Source: Alcaligenaceae bacterium | Lineage (GTDB): Bacteria > Pseudomonadota > Gammaproteobacteria > Burkholderiales > Burkholderiaceae_B | DNA: 46,844 nt | Direction: 5' to 3' | NCBI GenBank assembly: GCA_029263615.1 | Contig: JAJUFT010000009.1 | Coordinates: 1-46,844 of the forward strand | Part shown: positions 8,114-16,194 of the stretch, piece by piece | Numbering within the stretch: position 1 is the first letter of the stretch | How the letters are laid out: each line of letters opens with the position of its first letter | Position numbers and translations under genes: made by a program | The notes under the pieces: generated by a model | What the model saw: the letters and a program-made list of their open reading frames with translations, nothing else | Told to the model about the DNA's origin: nothing | Databases searched by the model: none

Positions 8114-8959
8114 ATGGAACCGTTGAATAATCAGAATTCCATCTTTGCGCTCCCTGAAAGAGCCCGCCTGACACCAGGCGACTTCGAGTACGCGGCGCGG
8201 CTTCTTCAAAGCCGCGCCGGAATCGTTCTGGGCGAGCACAAACAGGAAATGGCCGGCCGCACGCTTGCGCTCAGAGCGCATCAGGTCGGCCATGCCAGTG
8301 TGCGCGACTACCTCGACGATCTTTCCCGCAACCCGCATTCGCCGGAGTGGGAGATTTTCGTCAACTCATTCACCATCAACCACACGGCCTTTTTCCGAGA
8401 GCAACACCACTTCGAGATTCTGGCGCGCTTCGTCCGTACCCGCCGCAAGCCGATTTCCATCTGGTGCTCTGCCGCCTCGACGGGCGAAGAACCTTACAGC
8501 ATTGCCATCACGCTGCGCGAATCCGTGCCCCAACCCGACGTCGGGGTGTCCATCTGGGCCACCGACATCGACACCAACGCCATTCAGAAGGCACGCGACG
8601 GTGTGTATTCGCAGGAGCGGGTCAAGCCGGTGTCGGACGAATACCTGCGCAAATACTTCCAGCGCGGCACGGGCCGGCGAGCCGGCATGGTGCGCGTGAA
8701 GGACAACCTGCGCACCATGATTGAATTCGGCGTGTTCAACCTGCTTCAGAAAGACTGGCCGCCTCCCGCGACCTTTGACGCCATTTTCTGTCGCAACACG
8801 ATGATCTACTTCGACAAGGACACGCAGGTGAAGGTGCTGGAGCGTTTCGCTCCCACCCTCAAGACCGGCGGCTTGCTGTTCGCTGGTCATTCCGAGAACT
8901 TTACGTACCTCACGGACGCATTCCGTCTGCAAGGCCAGACCGTCTACGTGAAGACGTGA
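8114..8959 (+). CDS. cheR: Chemotaxis protein methyltransferase CheR
   Basis: A 281-residue enzyme that uses S-adenosylmethionine to methylate glutamates of the receptors. The N-terminal helical domain (about 15-85) is followed by the Rossmann-type methyltransferase domain with the SAM motif WCSAASTGEEPYSIAI (about residues 117-132). Later motifs are WATDIDTNAI and CRNTMIYFDKDTQ, and the C-terminus has the family's FAGHSENF. It is translationally close to the receptor gene before it. No receptor in this window carries a C-terminal pentapeptide for CheR docking. Confidence 0.96.
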   Translation: MEPLNNQNSIFALPERARLTPGDFEYAARLLQSRAGIVLGEHKQEMAGRTLALRAHQVGHASVRDYLDDLSRNPHSPEWEIFVNSFTINHTAFFREQHHFEILARFVRTRRKPISIWCSAASTGEEPYSIAITLRESVPQPDVGVSIWATDIDTNAIQKARDGVYSQERVKPVSDEYLRKYFQRGTGRRAGMVRVKDNLRTMIEFGVFNLLQKDWPPPATFDAIFCRNTMIYFDKDTQVKVLERFAPTLKTGGLLFAGHSENFTYLTDAFRLQGQTVYVKT

Positions 8960-8991
8960 GCGTTTGAGCAGTACGAAGGTGAGATGTTGCC

Positions 8992-10047
8992 ATGACAAAA
9001 AAGATTCGCGTTCTGTGTGTCGATGATTCCGCGTTGGTGCGCAGCTTGATGACCGAGATCATCAACAGCCAGCCCGACATGGAAGTGGTCGCCACTGCGC
9101 CCGACCCGCTGGTGGCCCGGGAGCTCATCAAGCAGCACAACCCCGATGTGCTCACGCTCGATGTGGAAATGCCGCGCATGGACGGCCTGGACTTCCTCGA
9201 CCGTCTCATGCGCCTGCGTCCCATGCCGGTGGTGATGGTCTCGTCGCTGACGGAAAGAGGCTCGGAAGTGACCCTGCGTGCACTCGAACTGGGCGCCGTG
9301 GACTTCGTCACCAAACCCAAGCTGGGCCTGCGCGACGGCCTGATGGAATACACCGACCTCATCGCCGACAAGATCCGTGCGGCGGCGGCCTCGCGCCCGC
9401 GCCAGGCGGTGAGGGGAGGGCCGCGCAAGCCCATGCTGACGGCGCGTCCCTTCTCCACCACCGAGAAATTGGTGATGATCGGCGCCTCCACCGGGGGAAC
9501 GGAAGCCATCCGCCAGGTGCTCGAACCGCTGCCGCCCAACAGCCCGGCGATCATGATCACCCAGCACATGCCGGCCGGTTTCACGAGGTCTTTCGTGCAA
9601 CGGCTCGACAGCCTCTGTGCCATGCAGGTTCATGAAGCCGAAGACGGGCAGCGCGTGCTCCCCGGCCACGTCTACCTGGCGCCGGGTGGCGTCGCGCACA
9701 TGAAACTGGCGCGCTCGGGCGCGAACTATATCGTCCGGCTCGACCCCAGCGAGCCGGTCAACCGTCATCGTCCTTCGGTCGACGTGCTGTTTCACTCGGC
9801 CGCAGAAGTGGCCGGTCGCAACGCGGTGGGCGTCCTGCTGACCGGCATGGGCAAGGACGGGGCACAGGGGCTTCTGGCCATGAAGAAGGCCGGGGCCGTC
9901 ACCTTCGCACAGGATGAAGCAAGTTGCGTCGTGTTCGGCATGCCGCGCGAAGCCTTGCACATTGGAGCGGCCGACGAAGCCGTTCCCCTGTCGGAAATCA
10001 GTGAGCGCATTCTGGCTGCGGCGGGGACCACCCACCTGCGCGTGTAG
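8992..10047 (+). CDS. cheB: Protein-glutamate methylesterase/deamidase CheB
   Basis: A 351-residue two-domain protein. The N-terminal receiver domain has the acidic pair Asp11/Asp12 and phospho-acceptor Asp57 ([12 protein letters not shown]). The C-terminal esterase carries the catalytic triad Ser166 ([10 protein letters not shown]), His192 (TQHMPAGFT) and Asp289 ([10 protein letters not shown]). It demethylates and deamidates receptors after phosphorylation by CheA. No cheD lies between cheR and cheB, so CheB may be the only receptor deamidase encoded in this locus. Confidence 0.97.
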   Translation: MTKKIRVLCVDDSALVRSLMTEIINSQPDMEVVATAPDPLVARELIKQHNPDVLTLDVEMPRMDGLDFLDRLMRLRPMPVVMVSSLTERGSEVTLRALELGAVDFVTKPKLGLRDGLMEYTDLIADKIRAAAASRPRQAVRGGPRKPMLTARPFSTTEKLVMIGASTGGTEAIRQVLEPLPPNSPAIMITQHMPAGFTRSFVQRLDSLCAMQVHEAEDGQRVLPGHVYLAPGGVAHMKLARSGANYIVRLDPSEPVNRHRPSVDVLFHSAAEVAGRNAVGVLLTGMGKDGAQGLLAMKKAGAVTFAQDEASCVVFGMPREALHIGAADEAVPLSEISERILAAAGTTHLRV

Positions 10048-10086
10048 AAGCGGACTGCAAACAATCAATTTACCGGAGAGTGTCAA

Positions 10087-10476
10087 GTGGTACAAAAAAC
10101 CATGAAAATCCTGATTGTTGATGATTTTCCGACCATGCGTCGGATCATCAAGAATCTTCTCAAAGATCTGGGTTTCGAGAACGTCGACGAGGCCGAGGAC
10201 GGCGCCATGGGCCTGGAGAAGCTGCGCAACGGCAACTTCGACTTCGTGGTGTCCGACTGGAACATGCCCAATCTGGACGGCCTGGAAATGTTGAAGGCAA
10301 TTCGTGCCGACCCCAACCTGAGCAAGCTGCCGGTGCTCATGGTCACAGCCGAGGCCAAGAAGGAAAACATCATCGCGGCGGCGCAGGCCGGTGCCAATGG
10401 CTACGTCGTGAAACCGTTCACTGCGGCAACGCTCGAAGAGAAGCTGAACAAGATCTTCGAAAAGCTTGGCGCCTGA
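10087..10476 (+). CDS. cheY: Chemotaxis response regulator CheY
   Basis: A 129-residue single receiver domain. It has the acidic pair Asp12/Asp13, phospho-acceptor Asp57 ([10 protein letters not shown]), the conserved Thr in [12 protein letters not shown] and the Lys in VVKPFT. Phospho-CheY binds FliM and FliN to change rotation direction. I chose the GTG at 10087 because CCGGAGAG ends 6-7 bases upstream. The ATG at 10102 would remove five residues and has no Shine-Dalgarno sequence. cheZ begins 11 bp after the stop. Confidence 0.96.
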   Translation: MVQKTMKILIVDDFPTMRRIIKNLLKDLGFENVDEAEDGAMGLEKLRNGNFDFVVSDWNMPNLDGLEMLKAIRADPNLSKLPVLMVTAEAKKENIIAAAQAGANGYVVKPFTAATLEEKLNKIFEKLGA

Positions 10477-10486
10477 GGAGAGCTCC

Positions 10487-11119
10487 ATGGAAATGCAGAA
10501 CGCTCCTGAGGGCGGCAACGTCGATGACAAGCTGATTCTCCGAATTGCACAGCTGACACGCATGCTCCGCGACAGCATGCGTGAACTGGGGCTGGATCAG
10601 GCCGTCAAGGAAGCCGCCTACGCGATTCCCGACGCGCGCGACCGTCTGCACTATGTCGCCCGCATGACGGAGCAGGCCGCCAACCGCGTGCTGAACGCCG
10701 CCGAGGCGCTGCAACCCGTTCAGGAAGACCTGCAGCGCCGTGCCGAGCAGCTCGATGAGCGCTGGCAGGCCTGGTTCGACCACCCGGTCGAGCTCGCCGA
10801 GGCCCGCGAACTGGTCGACGACACGCGCGCCATGCTCAAGGAAATCCCGGAGAAAACCAAGCAGACCCAGGACGCCCTGCTGGACATCATCATGGCCCAG
10901 GATTTCCAGGATCTCACCGGTCAGGTCATCATGAAGATGCTGGGCGTGGTGACGGCCATCGAAACGGAGCTGGTGCAGGTGCTGATCGACAGCGTGCCGC
11001 AGGAGCGTCGCGAAGAAGCGAACTCCCTGCTCAATGGCCCGGCCGTGGATCAATCCAAGCCCGACATCGTCACCAGCCAGGACCAGGTCGACGATCTGCT
11101 CGACAGTCTCGGATTCTGA
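10487..11119 (+). CDS. cheZ: CheY-P phosphatase CheZ
   Basis: A 210-residue protein predicted to be mostly helical. It contains the catalytic segment [12 protein letters not shown] with Asp142 and Gln146, equivalent to the E. coli pair. It ends in the CheY-binding peptide [12 protein letters not shown], joined by a flexible stretch. It accelerates dephosphorylation of CheY-P. The start at 10487 is preceded by GAGGAG at 10475-10480. An upstream in-frame extension exists but overlaps cheY and lacks a ribosome-binding site. CheZ is restricted largely to beta- and gammaproteobacteria, which supports the taxonomic reading. Confidence 0.96.
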   Translation: MEMQNAPEGGNVDDKLILRIAQLTRMLRDSMRELGLDQAVKEAAYAIPDARDRLHYVARMTEQAANRVLNAAEALQPVQEDLQRRAEQLDERWQAWFDHPVELAEARELVDDTRAMLKEIPEKTKQTQDALLDIIMAQDFQDLTGQVIMKMLGVVTAIETELVQVLIDSVPQERREEANSLLNGPAVDQSKPDIVTSQDQVDDLLDSLGF

Positions 11120-11218
11120 TTGGCGGCAAGCCCGGAGTAACACTTAGAACAGAATCGCTTTCATTCAGATAAAAAGATGGGCTGATAACCGGAACACACC
11201 TCGGAGGGGGGAGACATC

Positions 11219-12763
11219 ATGAAGCACGGCACACGTCGTATGCTGGGTGTTGGTCGTTTGTTGGGGCAACTGCGCACGGGCAGGGCCACGTTGGCGGACA
11301 GAGCCTGGACGCTGAGCACGGTTGCAATCCCTCTTTCGCGGTTTCTGGGCGACCTTCGGGAACGCCTGGTGGTCATGCGGCGCTCTGCCATCGATATCTC
11401 CCTGAATGCGGCCCGGCTGAACGCCCGCACCCGGGCCTGCCGCGACATGTCGCGCGAACAGGTGCAACAGGCCGAAGGGCTGGCGCAGCGTAGCGAACAG
11501 ATTGCCGCCATGTCCGAGCAGACGGCCGCTTCCACCCGGGAAATCGCCGACGGTTTCCAGGCCCACATGGGCATTGCGGAACAGACGCTCGAACAGCTCA
11601 AGGTGCTGAACGAGCGTATCGACCGCGTGGTGAGCGACATGCAGGTGTTCTCCGGTGTGGTCGGCCAGCTGACACGCCGCGCTCAGTCGGTCGACGACAC
11701 CAGCCGTCTCATCAAGGACATCGCGCTGCAGACCCACCTGCTGGCTCTGAACGCGGGCGTCGAAGCGGCGCGCGCAGGCGATGCCGGGCGCGGGTTTGCG
11801 GTGGTCGCCAGCGAAGTTGGCAAGCTGGCCGAACGGGTCAACGCGGCCACCGGCGAGATCGTTCAACATGCCGGGCAGATTCTTTCCCTGGTCCACGACA
11901 CCAGCAAACGCAGTCATGACATTCAGGGTGAGCTTGATGCCTCCGGCGAACTGGTGCGCACCTTCATGCAGAATTTCGACCAGCTCGTGCACGACTTCAC
12001 CCGTTTGAACGCCGAAATGACCGAAGTCGCGAATACGGTGACGCAGGTCAGCTCCACCAATCAGGAAATGTCGGCATCCATTGGCCGCATTGCGCAGCTC
12101 AGTGGTCAGGTGCAGGGCGGACTCACGGCCATGGTGCAGGAAGTGGGCGGGGTGCGCGAGAAATCCGAACACCTCCAGGAAATGCTGGCGGCTTTGCGCA
12201 CCGGCAACACGCCTTTTGATGCGCTTGTTTCCATGCTGGAAGCGACCAGTGAAGCGGTGGTGGCCGTGCTGCGGGGTGCCCAGGCCCAGGGCTACGACAT
12301 TTTCGATGAAGCCTACACGCGCATTCCCGGCAGCAACCCGCCCCGTTTTCACACCCATTACGATCGCCATGTCGACGACGCCCTGACGCGCATCATCGAC
12401 CACACGCTCGAGCAGCTCCCCGGCGGCAGCTACACCCTGGCCATGGATCGCAACGGTTACGCGCCCGCGCACAACAGCAAGTATTCCCGCCAACCGACCG
12501 GCGATCTCCAACACGACACCCTGCATTGCCGCAACAAGCGCATCTTCGACGATCAGGTGGCCCTGAATGCCGCCCGGGCCACGGGCGGAGTGCTGTGCCA
12601 GACCTACATGCGCGACACAGGTGAGATCATCACCGACATCTCCATGCCGGTCGATATTGACGGCCGGCGCTGGGGCGCGATCCGCATCGGGGTGGACTAC
12701 ATCGTGTTCGACCAGGCCGTCGGCGGCAGCGCGGAAAGCGCGCTCAACGGCAGCACGCACTGA
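11219..12763 (+). CDS. Soluble methyl-accepting chemotaxis-type protein with C-terminal putative sensor domain
   Basis: A 514-residue protein with no clear transmembrane helix. An MCP signalling region occupies roughly residues 70-320. Its tip (IALQTHLLALNAGVEAARAGDAGRGFAVVASEVGKLAERV) deviates from the canonical form (ALNAGVEAARAGDAGR instead of [16 protein letters not shown]). The C-terminal 170 residues (about 340-505) form a globular domain with NGYAPAHNSKYSRQPTGD, NKRIFDD and DISMPVDIDGRRWGAIRIGVDY. This resembles the Cache/PAS-like C-terminal domain of some cytoplasmic receptors, so the order is inverted (signalling first, sensor last). GGAGGGGGGAGAC precedes the ATG. A GCTGATAA at 11181 resembles a sigma-28 -10 but has no matching -35. 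The ligand is unknown. Confidence 0.85.
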   Translation: MKHGTRRMLGVGRLLGQLRTGRATLADRAWTLSTVAIPLSRFLGDLRERLVVMRRSAIDISLNAARLNARTRACRDMSREQVQQAEGLAQRSEQIAAMSEQTAASTREIADGFQAHMGIAEQTLEQLKVLNERIDRVVSDMQVFSGVVGQLTRRAQSVDDTSRLIKDIALQTHLLALNAGVEAARAGDAGRGFAVVASEVGKLAERVNAATGEIVQHAGQILSLVHDTSKRSHDIQGELDASGELVRTFMQNFDQLVHDFTRLNAEMTEVANTVTQVSSTNQEMSASIGRIAQLSGQVQGGLTAMVQEVGGVREKSEHLQEMLAALRTGNTPFDALVSMLEATSEAVVAVLRGAQAQGYDIFDEAYTRIPGSNPPRFHTHYDRHVDDALTRIIDHTLEQLPGGSYTLAMDRNGYAPAHNSKYSRQPTGDLQHDTLHCRNKRIFDDQVALNAARATGGVLCQTYMRDTGEIITDISMPVDIDGRRWGAIRIGVDYIVFDQAVGGSAESALNGSTH

Positions 12764-12793
12764 GGCCCCGGCGAGCCGGCCAGGGCGGCGCCG

Positions 12794-12819
12794 CCGCCGG
12801 TGCATGAGCACGCCGGCGG
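12794..12819. terminator. GC-rich hairpin after the soluble receptor gene
   Basis: CCGCCGGTGC (12794-12803) pairs with GCAC/CGGCGG (12808-12819) across an ATGA loop, with a 2-nt bulge. It starts 31 bp after the receptor stop and immediately follows a perfect 12-bp palindrome GGCGGCGCCGCC (12784-12795). No U-run follows, so it is a possible weak or Rho-assisted terminator. It separates the che genes from flhBAF. Confidence 0.35.
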
Positions 12820-12922
12820 TCTGCCGAGAATTGCCTAGCAATCAGGGGCTTGCTCCCACCTTCGTGGAACAGGCCATCGATTAGAATCCCTGCTGGCATT
12901 CATCGATCTCGGCTAAGACTGC

Positions 12923-14080
12923 ATGGCAGAGGATAGCGACCTCGAAAAAACAGAACCTGCCTCGCCGCGGCGCCTGGAAAAGGCGCGTGAAGAAGGGCAG
13001 GTGGTGCGTTCGCGCGAGCTGAACACCTTTCTGGTGTTGTCGGCTGGCGTCGGCACGCTCTGGGTGACGGGTAGCTACATGTTCCATCAGCTGCGCGAGG
13101 TCATCCACCATTCCATGTGGTTCGACCCCAACGTGGGGCGGGACACCACCGTCATGGTGGGCTCGGCGGTGGGCCTGGCCTTCAAGGCGCTGCTCATGCT
13201 GTTGCCGCTGTTCGGCGTGCTGGTGGTGGTGGCGATTCTCGCGTCGGTCCTGCTGGGCGGGTTGGTGCTGTCCGGCAAGGCGCTGCAGCCCAAGTTCGAA
13301 CGGATGAGCCCTCTCAAAGGCATCAAGCGCATGTTCTCGGCGCAGACCCTGGTCGAACTGTTCAAGACCCTCGCCAAGGCCACCGTCATTGCCACGGTGG
13401 GGGTGCTGGTCATCATCAACTACCGCGACCAGATGCTGGCCCTCATGCATGCCACCCCGTCCGAAGCCCTGACCTACGGCATGTCGCTGGTGGCTTTGTG
13501 CTGCGGAATGATTGTTGCCGCACTGATTCTGGTCGTGATCATCGATGCACCCTGGCAGATCTACAGCCATTTCAAGAAGCTGCGCATGTCGCGCCAGGAC
13601 GTCAAGCAGGAACACAAGGAAAGCGAAGGCGACCCACACGTGAAGGGGCGCATTCGCCAGCAGCAGCGCGCCATGGCGCGGCGCCGCATGATGAGCGAAG
13701 TGCCGCACGCCGATGTCGTGGTCACCAACCCCACCCACTATGCCGTGGCACTGCGTTACCGGGAAGGGCAGGGCGGTGCACCCGTCGTGGTGGCCAAGGG
13801 CGCCAACCTCATCGCTGCGCAGATACGCCAGATTGCCAGCGACAATAAAGTCCCCCTGTTGAGCGCACCGCCTCTGGCGCGTGCGCTGTATCACCATGTG
13901 GAGCTCGATCGCGAGATCCCCATGGAACTCTATTCCGCCGTGGCAGAAGTGCTGGCGTGGGTCTACCGCCTGCGCACCTGGGCGCCCGGCATGGGGCAGG
14001 TTCCCGAGCCGCCCTCCACACTGAACATTCCGCCCGGCCTTGACCCTGAATCCGGCAAGGCTGTGGCACAGGCAACATGA
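12923..14080 (+). CDS. flhB: Flagellar export apparatus switch protein FlhB
   Basis: A 385-residue protein with a charged N-terminus (DLEKTEPASPRRLEKAREEGQVVRSRELN), four hydrophobic segments (roughly 30-215) and a cytoplasmic C-terminal domain. The autocleavage motif NPTH is present at Asn269-Pro270, the same numbering as the Salmonella protein. Cleavage there switches export from rod/hook to filament substrates in concert with FliK. The last 35 residues (Pro-rich, after WVYRLRTW) are a tail beyond the globular domain. Its stop overlaps the flhA start (ATGA at 14077-14080). A paralogue of its C-terminal domain is encoded at 45661-46032. Confidence 0.97.
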   Translation: MAEDSDLEKTEPASPRRLEKAREEGQVVRSRELNTFLVLSAGVGTLWVTGSYMFHQLREVIHHSMWFDPNVGRDTTVMVGSAVGLAFKALLMLLPLFGVLVVVAILASVLLGGLVLSGKALQPKFERMSPLKGIKRMFSAQTLVELFKTLAKATVIATVGVLVIINYRDQMLALMHATPSEALTYGMSLVALCCGMIVAALILVVIIDAPWQIYSHFKKLRMSRQDVKQEHKESEGDPHVKGRIRQQQRAMARRRMMSEVPHADVVVTNPTHYAVALRYREGQGGAPVVVAKGANLIAAQIRQIASDNKVPLLSAPPLARALYHHVELDREIPMELYSAVAEVLAWVYRLRTWAPGMGQVPEPPSTLNIPPGLDPESGKAVAQAT

Positions 14081-16194
14081 ACGATTTTCTCGCAATCCTC
14101 AAGCAAGGTGGTGGCCAGCATGCCCGCCTGATGGTCGGCCCCGTGCTCATCCTCATGGTTCTCGCCATGATGGTGCTGCCGCTGCCGCCCTTCCTGCTGG
14201 ACATGCTCTTCACCTTCAACATCGCCATTTCGGTGATGATTCTGCTGGTGGCGCTGTTCACCCGCAAGCCGCTCGACTTCGCTGCCTTCCCCACGGTGCT
14301 GCTGTTCTCGACCCTGCTGCGCCTGGCCCTGAACGTGGCCTCGACCCGGGTCGTGCTTCTGCATGGCCACACCGGACCCGATGCGGCAGGGAAGGTGATC
14401 GAATCCTTCGGCCACTTCCTGATCGGCGGCAACTTCGCCGTCGGTCTGATCGTTTTCATCATCCTGGTCATCATCAACTTCGTGGTGATCACCAAGGGCG
14501 CGGGGCGGATTGCGGAAGTGGGCGCGCGTTTCACGCTGGACGCCATGCCCGGCAAGCAGATGGCCATCGATGCCGATCTCAACGCCGGGCTCATCGGCGA
14601 AGACGAGGCCCGTGCCCGCCGCAGGGAAGTGGGCCAGGAAGCCGAGTTCTACGGGGCCATGGACGGTGCCAGCAAGTTCGTGCGCGGCGATGCCGTGGCC
14701 GGTCTGCTGATCATGGTGATCAACATCATCGGCGGTTTGATTGTCGGGGTGGGCCAGCACGATCTTTCCTTCGGGCAGTCGGCCGAGGTCTACACCATTC
14801 TGACCATTGGCGACGGTCTGGTCGCCCAGATTCCCGCGCTCATCATTTCCACTGCCGCGGGTGTGGTGGTGTCGCGCGTTGCAAACGAGCAGGATGTCAG
14901 CCAGCAGATGCTGGGGCAGCTGTTCACCAACCCGAACGTGCTGTTCATCACCGGGGGCATCATCGGCCTGATGGGCCTGATTCCCAACATGCCGCACGTG
15001 GCCTTTCTGTCGTTGTCCATTCTAATGACGGCCCTGGGCTGGAGTGTGCTCAAGCGCCAGGAAAAGGAGCAGGCCGCGGCGGCGGTCGAGCCCGCGCAGA
15101 AGCAGGCGGCCGTGGAAGCGGCCGCGGCCGAGGCCACCTGGGACGACGTCGAGCTGGTCGACCCGCTCGGGCTGGAAGTGGGCTACCGCCTGATCTCGCT
15201 GGTCGATCATTCCCAGAACGGCGAATTGCTGCATCGCATCCGCAGCCTGCGCAAGAAGTTCGCTCAGGACGTCGGCTTCCTGCCGCCGGTCGTGCATATC
15301 CGCGACAACCTCGAGCTCAAACCCAACGAATATCGCATCCTGCTGTCCGGCGTGGAAGTGGGGCGAGGCACGTCCACGCCCGGCCAGTGGCTGGCCATCG
15401 ACCCGGGCGGTGTCAGCATGAAGCTGCCGGGCACGCCCACCACCGATCCCGCCTTCGGCCTGCCGGCGGTGTGGATCGATGTCTCGCTGCGTGAACAGGC
15501 GCAGATTGCCGGCTACACCGTGGTGGATGCCGGCACCGTCGTGGCCACCCACCTCAACCACATCATGCATCGTCATGGCGCCCAGTTGCTGGGCCGCCCG
15601 GAAGTGCAGCAGCTGCTCGAGCACGTCGAACGCGAAGCGCCCAAGCTGGTCGAAGACCTGGTGCCCAAGACGCTCTCGCTGGCCACCTTCCACAAGCTGC
15701 TGCGCGGCCTGCTGGAAGAGGAAGTGCCGATCCGCGACATGCGCAGCATCATCGAGACCATCACCGAGCATGCGCCCCGTCTGGCTGCGCAAAATCCGGC
15801 CGGTACCGGGCCCGACCCCGCCGAACTGCTGGCCCTCACTCGCGTGGCCCTCGGCCGTGCGATTTGCCAGCAATGGTTCCCGGGCGATTCCGAAATGAAC
15901 GTCATGAGCCTGGAGCCGCGTCTGGAACGCGTGCTCACCCAGGCACTCACCACCAGTGGCGCTATCGAACCCGGCCTGGCAGAGAACCTGCTGCGCGAAG
16001 TCGACCGGTCTGTGCAGGAACTGGAGGCGGCTGGCGAGGTTGCGGTGCTGGTGGTGCCACCGGTCTTGCGCCCCACGCTGGCCCGCTTTCTCAAGAATCA
16101 TTTCCCGCAAATTGGTATTCATTCCACCATGGAAATACCTGACGATCGCGTCTTGAAGATGGCGGCAATCATTGGTGGGAGTAGCGCAGCGTGA
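14077..16194 (+). CDS. flhA: Flagellar export gate protein FlhA
   Basis: A 705-residue inner-membrane protein. The N-terminal half has about eight hydrophobic segments (residues 15-330) and the conserved cytoplasmic FHIPEP loop (RREVGQEAEFYGAMDGASKFVRGDA). A linker rich in Ala/Glu (about 330-355) leads to the C-terminal cytoplasmic domain (from about 360), which binds chaperone-substrate complexes. Family motifs there include PPVVHIRDNLELKPNEYRI and FHKLLRGLLEEEVPIRDMRSI. Length is normal for the family (about 690-700). The ATG overlaps the flhB stop, and the stop overlaps the GTG of flhF, so all three are coupled. Confidence 0.97.
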   Translation: MNDFLAILKQGGGQHARLMVGPVLILMVLAMMVLPLPPFLLDMLFTFNIAISVMILLVALFTRKPLDFAAFPTVLLFSTLLRLALNVASTRVVLLHGHTGPDAAGKVIESFGHFLIGGNFAVGLIVFIILVIINFVVITKGAGRIAEVGARFTLDAMPGKQMAIDADLNAGLIGEDEARARRREVGQEAEFYGAMDGASKFVRGDAVAGLLIMVINIIGGLIVGVGQHDLSFGQSAEVYTILTIGDGLVAQIPALIISTAAGVVVSRVANEQDVSQQMLGQLFTNPNVLFITGGIIGLMGLIPNMPHVAFLSLSILMTALGWSVLKRQEKEQAAAAVEPAQKQAAVEAAAAEATWDDVELVDPLGLEVGYRLISLVDHSQNGELLHRIRSLRKKFAQDVGFLPPVVHIRDNLELKPNEYRILLSGVEVGRGTSTPGQWLAIDPGGVSMKLPGTPTTDPAFGLPAVWIDVSLREQAQIAGYTVVDAGTVVATHLNHIMHRHGAQLLGRPEVQQLLEHVEREAPKLVEDLVPKTLSLATFHKLLRGLLEEEVPIRDMRSIIETITEHAPRLAAQNPAGTGPDPAELLALTRVALGRAICQQWFPGDSEMNVMSLEPRLERVLTQALTTSGAIEPGLAENLLREVDRSVQELEAAGEVAVLVVPPVLRPTLARFLKNHFPQIGIHSTMEIPDDRVLKMAAIIGGSSAA

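Noticed and set aside
8944-10578. Open frame of about 544 codons antisense to cheB and cheY
   Set aside because: Shadow of two well-supported genes; no ribosome-binding site and composition typical of antisense frames.
11181-11188. GCTGATAA resembling a sigma-28 -10 box before the soluble receptor
   Set aside because: Seven of eight bases match, but no TAAA-type -35 lies 11 bp upstream, unlike the two accepted sites.
11165-12841. Open frame of about 558 codons antisense to the soluble receptor
   Set aside because: Shadow frame; the forward strand carries recognisable MCP motifs and a good ribosome-binding site.
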